From: Burkholderiaceae bacterium
GTDB lineage: Bacteria; Pseudomonadota; Gammaproteobacteria; Burkholderiales; Burkholderiaceae_C
DNA: 8,473 nucleotides
Reading direction: 5' to 3'
NCBI GenBank assembly: GCA_023262365.1
Contig: JALRBF010000268.1
Coordinates: 1 to 8,473 of the forward strand
Shown piece after piece: positions 1 through 5,497 of this stretch. The translations under genes and the position numbers were made by a program. The stretch's first letter is position 1, and each line of letters starts with the position of its first letter. The notes under the pieces are model-generated. The model worked only from the letters and a program-made list of their open reading frames with translations. It ran no database searches and was not told where the DNA came from.

Positions 1-27
1 CAAGTCCCTCACGCCCTACCAAAACCG

Positions 28-36
28 TGCTACAAT
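28..36 (+). promoter_or_regulatory. Promoter of the tRNA-Arg gene (extended -10)
   Basis: TACAAT at 31-36 matches the sigma70 -10 consensus at five of six positions and is preceded by TGC (28-30), an extended -10. The predicted transcription start is near 43, about 5 nt before the mature tRNA 5' end at 48. The region where a -35 would lie (about 7-13) is a poor match. The tRNA therefore probably has its own promoter, with the extended -10 compensating for the weak -35. Confidence 0.6.
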
Positions 37-47
37 AGCGGTCTTGC

Positions 48-124
48 GCGGCTGTAGCTCAGTTGGATAGAGTACTTGGCTACGAACCAAGGGGTCGTGG
101 GTTCGAATCCTGCCAGCCGCGCCA
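48..124 (+). tRNA. tRNA-Arg (anticodon ACG)
   Basis: The full cloverleaf can be drawn. The 7-bp acceptor stem pairs 48-54 with 114-120. T55-A56 precede the D arm, which starts GCTC and has the usual AGTTGGATAGAG form. The anticodon stem CTTGG/CCAAG encloses the loop CTACGAA, with anticodon ACG at 82-84. The T arm carries TTCGAAT. Discriminator G121 is followed by an encoded CCA at 122-124. The ACG anticodon, with A34 normally deaminated to inosine in bacteria, reads CGU, CGC and CGA arginine codons. The sequence shows no mismatch suggesting a pseudogene. Confidence 0.97.
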
Positions 125-132
125 TCTTTTTT

Positions 133-165
133 AAAAAAGCCTCGCCTACGTTGCGGGGCTTTTTT
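133..165. terminator. Bidirectional intrinsic terminator between tRNA-Arg and the methyltransferase gene
   Basis: A 13-bp hairpin pairs 133-145 with 153-165. It contains one T-G wobble and has a 7-nt loop (146-152). The outer six pairs are A-T, so each strand reads as a GC-rich stem followed by a run of U. It can end the rightward tRNA transcript and also the leftward oxygenase-methyltransferase operon, whose last stop codon is at 179. Confidence 0.85.
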
Positions 166-178
166 GTTTGCGCTGGGG

Positions 179-799
179 TCAGTCCGCCAGCCGCTCAAAG
201 GCGGCGTACAAAAACTGCTGCTCGGCCCCCGAGGGGGTGTGGTGCATGGTTAATTCGCTGCCAATCAACGCAAAGCGCGGCCCCATGGCGTGGGCCAGTT
301 GGGCGGCGTTGTAGCGCTGCACGGGCAGGCCGCTGCAGCGCTGAGCGCCTTGCGGGCCAAAGGTGGCCAGCACGGCGTGGCCTCCCGGGCGCAGGGCGTG
401 CGCGCAGGCCACAACATACGCTTGTTGCTGGTCGGCCTGGGTTAAAAAGTGAAACACCGCCCGGTCGTGCCACAAGTCGTAGGCTTGCGCTGCCAGCGGG
501 GCTTGTGTGGCGTCGGCCACCAGCCACTGCACGTTGGCGCTGGCTTGGCCCAGGCGTTGCTGGCTGTGTTGCAGGGCCGCTGCCGAAAGGTCCATGGCCG
601 TGAGTTGCGTGTAGCCACGGGCCAACAAGTCGTCAACCAAGGTGCCGGCGCCAGCCCCAACGTCAACAATGCGCGCGCTGGGCTGCGCGCACAGGCGCGT
701 TACCCAGCGCAGCGAGTCGGTTAGTTGCGGCGCGTACCAGCTCACCGCTTGGGTTGAGCGGGTTTGGTAAATGTGTTGCCAGTGTTCGGTGGTGTTCAT
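179..799 (-). CDS. Class I SAM-dependent methyltransferase, substrate unknown
   Basis: A 206-aa protein with a Rossmann-type methyltransferase core. Motif I is VDVGAGAGT (residues 45-53), the acidic residue after strand beta2 is D70, and motif II-like segments LVADAT and DLWHDRAVFHFL lie near residues 93-119. The C-terminal part carries ATFGPQGAQRCSGLPVQRY, a signature shared by a group of bacterial methyltransferases of unsettled function. The N-terminal HWQHIYQTRSTQAVSWY is also typical of that group. It is the last gene of the leftward cluster, starting 18 nt after the ferredoxin stop, which suggests co-transcription. No clear ribosome binding site precedes the ATG at 799, so translation may be coupled to the ferredoxin gene or weak. 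The stop lies 13 bp from the terminator hairpin. Whether it methylates a product of the oxygenase or is an unrelated passenger cannot be told from sequence. Confidence 0.88.
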   Translation of the reverse strand: MNTTEHWQHIYQTRSTQAVSWYAPQLTDSLRWVTRLCAQPSARIVDVGAGAGTLVDDLLARGYTQLTAMDLSAAALQHSQQRLGQASANVQWLVADATQAPLAAQAYDLWHDRAVFHFLTQADQQQAYVVACAHALRPGGHAVLATFGPQGAQRCSGLPVQRYNAAQLAHAMGPRFALIGSELTMHHTPSGAEQQFLYAAFERLAD

Positions 800-817
800 G
801 GCAGCGGGGCGGCCGCG

Positions 818-1156
818 TCAGTCGGCGGCTGGGGCAGGGGCCGAGGGCACGGCCACCCACACCGTGCCGTTTTGAATTTTGGTGGGGTAGGTGGCCACGG
901 GCTCGGTGGCTGGCGCCACGGTTGCCACGCCGGTGCGCAAGCAAAACCGCCCTTGGTGAAAAGGGCACTCCACGTCGTCGCCCTCAACAAACCCTTCGCT
1001 TAGGCGGGCGTTGCCGTGGCTGCACCAGTCGGCCAGGGCAAAGACATGGTTACCACGGCGCACCACGCACAGCGCGTGCTCGCCGGCTTGCGCCGGCATG
1101 GGGGTGTCGTCAAAAAAATCGTCGGCCGCGCCGATGGGGTACCAAGGTTCGGTCAT
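818..1156 (-). CDS. Rieske-type [2Fe-2S] ferredoxin of a ring-hydroxylating oxygenase
   Basis: A 112-aa protein. The Rieske cluster ligands are visible as CSH (C45, H47) and CPFHQG (C64, H67), a C-x-H-x16-C-x2-H pattern. Proteins of this size and motif shuttle electrons from a flavin reductase to the terminal oxygenase in three-component dioxygenases. The frame stays open upstream to an ATG at 1228, but that would run into the beta-subunit gene. The ATG at 1156 begins MTEPWYPIG, the usual start of such ferredoxins, and lies 7 nt after the beta-subunit stop, so I chose it. The close spacing supports one operon with the alpha and beta genes. The C-terminal SAPAPAAD is a short low-complexity tail. 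No ferredoxin reductase is encoded nearby. Confidence 0.92.
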   Translation of the reverse strand: MTEPWYPIGAADDFFDDTPMPAQAGEHALCVVRRGNHVFALADWCSHGNARLSEGFVEGDDVECPFHQGRFCLRTGVATVAPATEPVATYPTKIQNGTVWVAVPSAPAPAAD

Positions 1157-1163
1157 GCGTGGG

Positions 1164-1646
1164 TTACACCGGGTAGATGATGGAGTTGGGCACCATTTCA
1201 CTGTCGTACACACACAGCCGGGTGGCAAAGCGCCAGCCGGCCTCGGTGCGGCGCAGGGTGTCTAGGCTGCGGCCCACGTTAAACACGGTGCTAAGTTGGT
1301 CGCGCTTGGTGCGAAACACCGCGTAGCTGGCCTCGCATTGCCATTCGTTGGCTTGGCGCTGGCGCACCACCGGTGCGCCAATCACGTGGCGTTGGTAGTA
1401 CGGGTCGTGAAACAGCGTTTCTTTAATACCGTACACCCGGTCAAGCAACATGCCTTTGCTGGTGAGCATGATGGTGGCCAGTGGCAGGCCACGGTCGTGG
1501 TTGTCGCGCGGCTGCACCAGGTAGCGGCAGTCGTCGGTAAAAAAAGTGGGCCAGTGGTCAAAGTCGCCGCTGTCTAGGGTAAGGCCGTAGTCGGCGTACA
1601 GTTGTTGCACGGCAATGTAGTCGTCTACGTTCAGGGCTTGCGTCAT
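1164..1646 (-). CDS. Aromatic-ring-hydroxylating dioxygenase beta (small) subunit
   Basis: A 160-aa protein of the NTF2/SnoaL-like fold family that forms the structural small subunit of alpha3beta3 Rieske oxygenases. The family pattern is seen in the N-terminal helix region (DYIAVQQLYADYGLTLDSGD), the FFTDDCRYLVQPRDN segment, a central HVIGAP, and the closing strand region RTEAGWRFATRLCVYDSE. It has no metal ligands of its own. Its ATG (1646-1644) overlaps the stop of the alpha gene as ATGA, a 4-nt overlap typical of translational coupling. A GGAG ribosome binding site lies 5 nt upstream, inside the end of the alpha gene (1652-1655). Pairing directly after an alpha subunit with both Rieske and mononuclear iron motifs makes the assignment strong. 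The substrate is not deducible from this subunit. Confidence 0.93.
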   Translation of the reverse strand: MTQALNVDDYIAVQQLYADYGLTLDSGDFDHWPTFFTDDCRYLVQPRDNHDRGLPLATIMLTSKGMLLDRVYGIKETLFHDPYYQRHVIGAPVVRQRQANEWQCEASYAVFRTKRDQLSTVFNVGRSLDTLRRTEAGWRFATRLCVYDSEMVPNSIIYPV

Positions 1647-2890
1647 GGCCGCTCCATCACTTGTCGCCAGTACGCGTACATGGCGCGAATGCAGGTCTCG
1701 CTCACCATGTGGTCGGTCTCGGCGGTGTCGCGTCCACCCATTTCAACCAGCGCACGGTGCTGGGGTTTTTGGGCAAAGCCTTGCTGCGAAAACTCAATCA
1801 CCTCGCCGTCGTCGGCCGATACAAAGCCCGCCGGGCCAAACAGGTTGCTTTGGCGCAGGCGGCGCTCGGTCATCTCGGCGCTGTCGTCTTCAAAGCCAAA
1901 GTGCGTCCATATAAAGTCAAAGGCGTCGTGGCCGTCGGGTTGAATGTGGCGGGTGGAGACGCTGTTGACTTGCTGCTGAATCACCAGGCTGGGAAATAAA
2001 GTCGTCATGACCGCCGTGGGCCCACCCCACCAGGGCTCGGGCACGATGTCCAAAAAGCTCGGGTCGTGCAGCGTCATGCTTTGCTTAAAGCTGCTTACCT
2101 GCGCCACCTCGCCGGCCTTGCCGGCGTTGCCACGGGTCGAAATCATGGCCGCGTGCCGCCCGTGTTCGTCCATGCGCAGCTCGGCCTTGTTATCGGCGCG
2201 CCACAGCCCAAAGGTAACAAACCACGTGTGCAGCAAGCCCGGGTGGTAGGGGTCTTTGATGTTTTCTTGCATCAGCTTCCAGTTGCCTGGAATGCGCTGG
2301 CGGTTGTAGCCCAGCAGGGTAAGCCGCCGGCCGTTAAAGACCCGGTCAAAGTACCCCAAGATGGTGGGCCCCATGTACGCCTCAAGGCTTTGCATGTGGT
2401 GGTCAAAGGTGGCAAACACCACGCCGCCTCGGCACGTCACGCGCAGCTTGTTCAGGCCGTGCTCGGCCATTTCAAAGTCCGCGGGCATGCCACCATTAAT
2501 TTTGCCGTCTTGGCGCACGCCGCGGCGCATGGGCACGCCTTGCAAGTCGCCTTGTAAGGTGTAGCTCCACTGGTGGTAAGGGCACACAAACTCTTTGATG
2601 TTGCCGTGCCGTTCGCGGCAAAACTGCATGCCGCGATGGGCGCACACGTTTTCAATCACGTGCACGCTGTGGTCGTGGTCGCGAACCATCACCACCGAGC
2701 GTTCACCAATTTTGGTGCGCTTAAAGTCGCCCGGGTTGGGCACTTCGGCTTCTAGACCAACGTAGCACCAGTGGTTTTCATAAAAAAAGCGCTGCATTTC
2801 TTTGGCGTGCAGCGCCGCGTCGGTGTACACCGCAAACGGAACCCGACTGGTGTCGCCGGCTTCCCAGTGAATGGGGGTGGGAGCGTTCAT
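1643..2890 (-). CDS. Aromatic-ring-hydroxylating dioxygenase alpha (large) subunit, salicylate/anthranilate hydroxylase-like
   Basis: A 415-aa catalytic subunit. The N-terminal Rieske domain has CAHR (C83, H85) and CPYHQW (C103, H106). The C-terminal catalytic domain has DPYHPGLLH, giving bridging D213 and iron ligands H216 and H221. The third ligand is an Asp in SADDGEV (D360 or D361). This is the 2-His-1-carboxylate site of non-haem iron oxygenases, with D213 at the position of naphthalene dioxygenase Asp205. The segments THFGFEDD and NLFGPAGFVSADDGE recall the group with salicylate 5-hydroxylase and anthranilate dioxygenase large subunits. That is recollection, not a search, so the substrate is only suggested. 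I chose the ATG at 2890 (MNAPTPIHW). An in-frame ATG at 2926 would add 12 residues lying over the predicted promoter. It heads the leftward operon and diverges from an SDR gene. Confidence 0.93.
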   Translation of the reverse strand: MNAPTPIHWEAGDTSRVPFAVYTDAALHAKEMQRFFYENHWCYVGLEAEVPNPGDFKRTKIGERSVVMVRDHDHSVHVIENVCAHRGMQFCRERHGNIKEFVCPYHQWSYTLQGDLQGVPMRRGVRQDGKINGGMPADFEMAEHGLNKLRVTCRGGVVFATFDHHMQSLEAYMGPTILGYFDRVFNGRRLTLLGYNRQRIPGNWKLMQENIKDPYHPGLLHTWFVTFGLWRADNKAELRMDEHGRHAAMISTRGNAGKAGEVAQVSSFKQSMTLHDPSFLDIVPEPWWGGPTAVMTTLFPSLVIQQQVNSVSTRHIQPDGHDAFDFIWTHFGFEDDSAEMTERRLRQSNLFGPAGFVSADDGEVIEFSQQGFAQKPQHRALVEMGGRDTAETDHMVSETCIRAMYAYWRQVMERP

Positions 2891-2896
2891 GCCTTG

Positions 2897-2926
2897 AGCA
2901 TAGCAAAAGCGGTGTCGCGCTGCCAA
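2897..2926 (-). promoter_or_regulatory. Sigma70-like promoter of the oxygenase operon, possibly giving a leaderless transcript
   Basis: On the minus strand, TTGGCA (2926-2921) and TATGCT (2902-2897) are separated by 18 bp. The first matches the -35 consensus at five of six positions and the second the -10 at four of six. TGC before the -10 gives an extended -10. The predicted start is near 2890, the A of the alpha-subunit ATG. There is no usable ribosome binding site: AAGG lies one base from the ATG. This is either a leaderless promoter or a chance match. Confidence 0.5.
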
Positions 2927-2946
2927 CCGGCCAAACCCGCCACAGG

Positions 2947-2955
2947 TGCTATAAC
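2947..2955 (+). promoter_or_regulatory. Extended -10 promoter of the rightward SDR gene
   Basis: TGCTATAAC contains TATAAC (2950-2955), five of six matches to the -10 consensus, with the TGn extension. The predicted start is near 2962, giving a leader of about 24 nt that includes the GGAGG ribosome binding site at 2976-2980. No good -35 is present 17 bp upstream. It lies back to back with the leftward promoter in the same 95-bp gap. Confidence 0.5.
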
Positions 2956-2985
2956 GCGGGGGCCTAAATTTTTTTGGAGGTTACC

Positions 2986-3687
2986 GTGGCGCAACTGGCA
3001 TTGGTTTTTGGTGGCTCGCGTGGCATTGGCGCCGCGTGTGTGCAAACCTTGGCGCGCGAGGGCTACACCGTGGCCTACACCTACGCCACGGCAGCCAACC
3101 CCGATTGTCCGGGGCGCGCCTACCGTGCCGACATCACCGACAGCGCCCAAGTGGCCGCGGTGTTTACGCAAGCCGCGCAAGACGCCGGGGTGGCCCCCGC
3201 TGTGGTGGTGGCCAACGCCGGCATCAACGTGCCGCCCGGGCCCATGGCCCAGTTTGACGCCGCGGCCTTTGAGCGCTTGCTGCAGGTCAACGTGATGGGG
3301 GCGTTTCATGTGCTGCAGCATGCCGCGCGTCATGTGCTTGACGATGGCGCCATCGTGGCCCTAACCACCTCACTGGTGCGCCATGCTGTGCCCGGTGTGG
3401 GGCCGTACAGCGCCACCAAAGCCGCCGTGGAGTGCTTGGTGCGCTCCATGTCCAAAGAGCTCGCGCCGCGGCGGGTGCGGGTTAACGCCGTGGCCCCGGG
3501 GCCGGTGGACACCGATTTGTTTCGCTCAGGCAAAGACGAAGCGGCGATTGCGCGCAGCGCTGCCATGAGCCCGTTAAACCGGGTGGGGCAGCCGCAAGAG
3601 GTGGCCGAGGTGGTGGCGTTTTTGGCCTCGAGCCGCGCCTCTTGGGTGCTGGGGCAGGTGGTGCAGCCCAACGGCGGGCTGATTTAA
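2986..3687 (+). CDS. Short-chain dehydrogenase/reductase (SDR), classical type
   Basis: A 233-aa classical SDR. The cofactor motif GGSRGIG is at residues 9-15. NAG is at 77-79, N102 is in QVNVMG, and the catalytic triad is S129 (ALTTSL), Y141 and K145 (YSATK). PGPVDTD follows the core. Arg in GGSRGIG and the lack of an acidic residue at the end of strand beta2 suggest NADP(H), by analogy with FabG-type reductases. I chose the GTG at 2986 because GGAGG (2976-2980) sits 5 nt upstream. A TTG at 2974 would place the ribosome binding site inside the gene. It diverges from the oxygenase alpha gene, so it may oxidise the dihydrodiol or reduce a keto intermediate of the same pathway. Its TAA is followed with no gap by the stop of the convergent gene. 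Confidence 0.9.
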   Translation: MAQLALVFGGSRGIGAACVQTLAREGYTVAYTYATAANPDCPGRAYRADITDSAQVAAVFTQAAQDAGVAPAVVVANAGINVPPGPMAQFDAAAFERLLQVNVMGAFHVLQHAARHVLDDGAIVALTTSLVRHAVPGVGPYSATKAAVECLVRSMSKELAPRRVRVNAVAPGPVDTDLFRSGKDEAAIARSAAMSPLNRVGQPQEVAEVVAFLASSRASWVLGQVVQPNGGLI

Positions 3688-4434
3688 CTATTGATTGGCC
3701 GCCGCCGGCGCGGGGTACACGCAGCGAAAGCCAATGTACACCGCGTAAAAGCTGGCGGGTTTGTAGGCCACCACGTTGGCTTGCATTTGGTACGGCGGGT
3801 ACCACCACGAGCCCCCCATGGTGCGGCGCGTTTGGCCTTGCGCGTCGCTCACCCATTCCCACACGTTGGCGCCCATGTCGTACAGGCCATTGACACCGGC
3901 GCGCGTGGCCCCCGCTGGTGCCGCGCGTGGCCAGGGGTCGGGGTTGCTGGTGTTGGCGCCTTGCGCGTCGGCGCCCGTGGGGTAAGGGTAGCGTTGGCCG
4001 CGCACCAAGCCCTTGGGCGGTGCGGGCCGCTGCTCCACGTAAGCGGCCTGTTGCCACTGGCTGGCGCTGGGCAGTGTGCCGCCGGCCCATTGGCAGTAGC
4101 GCTGGGCCTCGGCGTGGGTTACGTGCACCGCTGGCAGGCGTGGGTCGGCATCGCGCTCGCCGTTGGGGGCATACCAAGTCCAGCCCGGGCGGCGCTCCCA
4201 CCCGGCGGCAAATTCAAAGCCACCCCCTTCGCGTTCGGCTTGTGTTTGCAGCCCCGTGGCTTGCACAAAGCGGCCAAACTGCGCAATGGTGACTTCGGTT
4301 TGATCCATGGCCCAGCCGTTAAACGCCACCACGTTGGGCTTGGCCCCCCCCGCCGAGCTTAGCCCGCCTAAGCACGCGGCCATGGCCAAGCCACGCGCCG
4401 CGTGGTGCCGCCCCCAGCCCTTGCCTTGTTTCAT
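3688..4434 (-). CDS. Exported FGE-sulfatase-domain (formylglycine-generating-enzyme-like) protein lacking the catalytic cysteines
   Basis: A 248-aa protein. The N-terminus (residues 1-31) has a basic stretch, a modest hydrophobic segment (GLAMAACLGGL) and AGGA, resembling a Sec signal peptide. C21 in MAAC could instead be a weak lipobox. The mature part has FGE-fold motifs in order: DQTEVTIAQFGRFVQATG (44-61), PAVHVTHAEAQRYCQWAGG (101-119), LPSASQW, VNGLYDMGANVWEWVSD (181-197), MGGSW (206-210) and a terminal IGFRCV. Genuine formylglycine-generating enzymes carry two cysteines after the GGSW region. Here that stretch reads GGSWWYPPYQMQANVVAYKP with none, so sulfatase activation is unlikely. 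Related domains serve other roles, for example in EgtB-like enzymes or as binding modules. GGAGG (4440-4444) lies 5 nt before the ATG. It ends flush against the SDR gene and has no sulfatase neighbour. Confidence 0.8.
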   Translation of the reverse strand: MKQGKGWGRHHAARGLAMAACLGGLSSAGGAKPNVVAFNGWAMDQTEVTIAQFGRFVQATGLQTQAEREGGGFEFAAGWERRPGWTWYAPNGERDADPRLPAVHVTHAEAQRYCQWAGGTLPSASQWQQAAYVEQRPAPPKGLVRGQRYPYPTGADAQGANTSNPDPWPRAAPAGATRAGVNGLYDMGANVWEWVSDAQGQTRRTMGGSWWYPPYQMQANVVAYKPASFYAVYIGFRCVYPAPAAANQ

Positions 4435-4459
4435 TGTGGCCTCCGTGTCATGCAGTAAA

Positions 4460-4484
4460 GTGTGAGCTTAGCCTAACGTGACAC
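4460..4484. promoter_or_regulatory. 25-bp imperfect palindrome, candidate operator between divergent genes
   Basis: The two 12-nt arms, 4460-4471 and 4473-4484, pair at 9 of 12 positions around C4472. The outer GTGT/ACAC and the inner TTAG/CTAA are fully symmetric. It occupies the middle of the 69-bp gap between the FGE-like gene and the 72-aa gene, where a regulator of both would bind. A further GTGTCA at 4445-4450 mirrors TGACAC at 4479-4484. The element does not match any operator I recognise. Confidence 0.4.
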
Positions 4485-4503
4485 AAAAAACAGGGAGGAC
4501 GTG

Positions 4504-4722
4504 ATGGCCAATGCAACCAGCCAGCCGTGGCTTGCGCCCGGCGGCGAGCCCGTGGCGTGTGTAGAAAAAATTAAGGTACTCGAGGACAACCTGCGCGAAC
4601 TGGTTGAAACCGCGCAAGACGCGCTGGACGACGCGGTGCTGCTGGGCGTAGACCCCGAACACGCGCGCCAGCGCATGGCGCAGGCCATTGCCGCCTTGCG
4701 CAGCGAGTACGCCACGCTTTAG
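4504..4722 (+). CDS. Small helical protein of unknown function, 72 aa
   Basis: A 72-aa acidic protein. A short N-terminal segment (QPWLAPGGEPVACVEKIKVL, 7-26) leads into what looks like two amphipathic helices (about 24-45 and 52-70). There is no signal peptide or membrane segment, so it is probably cytoplasmic. GGGAGG (4493-4498) lies 5 nt before the ATG at 4504. The GTG at 4501 is too close to it to be preferred. I recall similar small proteins with a CVEKIKVL-type motif in Burkholderiales, annotated as hypothetical, and I know of no established function. The single Cys (C19) sits in that motif. It diverges from the FGE-like gene across the palindrome. Its TAG overlaps the TAA of the convergent SDR gene at 4719-4722. 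The strong ribosome binding site and family resemblance argue it is real. Confidence 0.8.
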   Translation: MANATSQPWLAPGGEPVACVEKIKVLEDNLRELVETAQDALDDAVLLGVDPEHARQRMAQAIAALRSEYATL

Positions 4723-5480
4723 GCGCAGCGCCCGCCGTCCACCTCAAGGCAAATGCCGCTAATAAACGCCGCCTCGTCGCTGGCAAGGTAAAGCGTGGCG
4801 TTGGCCACGTCTTGCGGGGTAGAAAATCGCCCAAGCGGAATCGTGCTGCGAAATTTGTCCAGCCGCTCGGGGGTGAGCTCGCCCCCTGCAAAGGCGGTGC
4901 CCAGGCCGGTGTAGGGGTTCATGACCGGGTTGACGCAATTGACGCGAATGTTGTCTGGCCCCAGCTCGGCAGCAAGCGACTTGCTCACAATAATTACCGC
5001 GCCTTTGCTGCCGTTGTACCACGTCAGCCCGGGGCGTGGTCGCACGCCGGCGGTGGAGGCAATGTTGACAAAGCAGCCCCCGCCTTGCTGGCGAAACACC
5101 GGTACGGTGTGCTTGGTGCTCAAAAAAATGCTTTTGACGTTAATGGCATACACCTTGTCAAAATCTGCCTCGGTGGTGTCAATGGCCGGTTGGTTCACGT
5201 GCGTCCAGCCGGCGTTGTTCACCATCACGTCCAGCCGGCCATGGGTGCGCTGGGCGTGCGCCACCAGCGCGGCCATGTCCGCGTCTACCGTCACGTTGGC
5301 GGCACAAAAGCTGGCCGTGCCGCCCTTGGCGGTAATGGCGTGGGCCACGGCCTCGCCCGCGTCGGCGCGCACGTCAGAGACCACCACCTTGGCGCCTTCT
5401 TCGGCCATGCGGTGTGCAATGCCCTCGCCAATGCCGCCCCCAGAGCCCGTTACCACCACCACTTTGTCTTTTACACGCAT
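4719..5480 (-). CDS. Short-chain dehydrogenase/reductase (SDR), probably NAD-dependent
   Basis: A 253-aa classical SDR. TGSGGGIG is at residues 11-18, D36 follows strand beta2 (VVSDVR), which favours NAD(H), and NNAG is at 88-91. The tetrad is N114, S142 (NIASTAG), Y155 and K159 (YNGSK). The usual PG after the catalytic core is replaced by VNPVMNPYTGL, a variation seen in some subfamilies. The C-terminus ends in EVDGGRCA, like many 3-oxoacyl-ACP-reductase-type SDRs. AAGGAG lies 8 nt upstream of the ATG. It starts 17 nt after the aldehyde dehydrogenase stop, so the two form an operon. Together they could oxidise an alcohol to an aldehyde and then to an acid, although the exact substrate is unknown. 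Its stop overlaps that of the small convergent gene. Confidence 0.92.
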   Translation of the reverse strand: MRVKDKVVVVTGSGGGIGEGIAHRMAEEGAKVVVSDVRADAGEAVAHAITAKGGTASFCAANVTVDADMAALVAHAQRTHGRLDVMVNNAGWTHVNQPAIDTTEADFDKVYAINVKSIFLSTKHTVPVFRQQGGGCFVNIASTAGVRPRPGLTWYNGSKGAVIIVSKSLAAELGPDNIRVNCVNPVMNPYTGLGTAFAGGELTPERLDKFRSTIPLGRFSTPQDVANATLYLASDEAAFISGICLEVDGGRCA

Positions 5481-5497
5481 CGCGTTGTCTCCTTGGG

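Noticed and set aside
1081..1099. GCCGGC repeats around 1081-1099 and 2110-2125 as hairpins or regulatory sites
   Set aside because: They fall inside conserved coding regions, encode ordinary residues, and GCCGGC is common by chance in GC-rich DNA.
1157..1228. Upstream in-frame extension of the ferredoxin to an ATG at 1228
   Set aside because: The added residues overlap the beta-subunit coding region and do not resemble a Rieske ferredoxin N-terminus. MTEPWYPIG from 1156 does.
2891..2926. Longer alpha subunit from the ATG at 2926
   Set aside because: The extra 12 residues (MAARHRF...) are atypical for the family and lie over the best promoter match. MNAPTPIHW is the usual style of start.
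3691..4362. Long plus-strand open frame opposite the FGE-like gene, and similar antisense frames at 4812-5501 and 6065-6679
   Set aside because: Such frames are expected opposite GC-rich genes. Their translations are low in recognisable motifs and rich in Ala, Arg, His, Val and Gly, and the opposite strand carries intact protein families.
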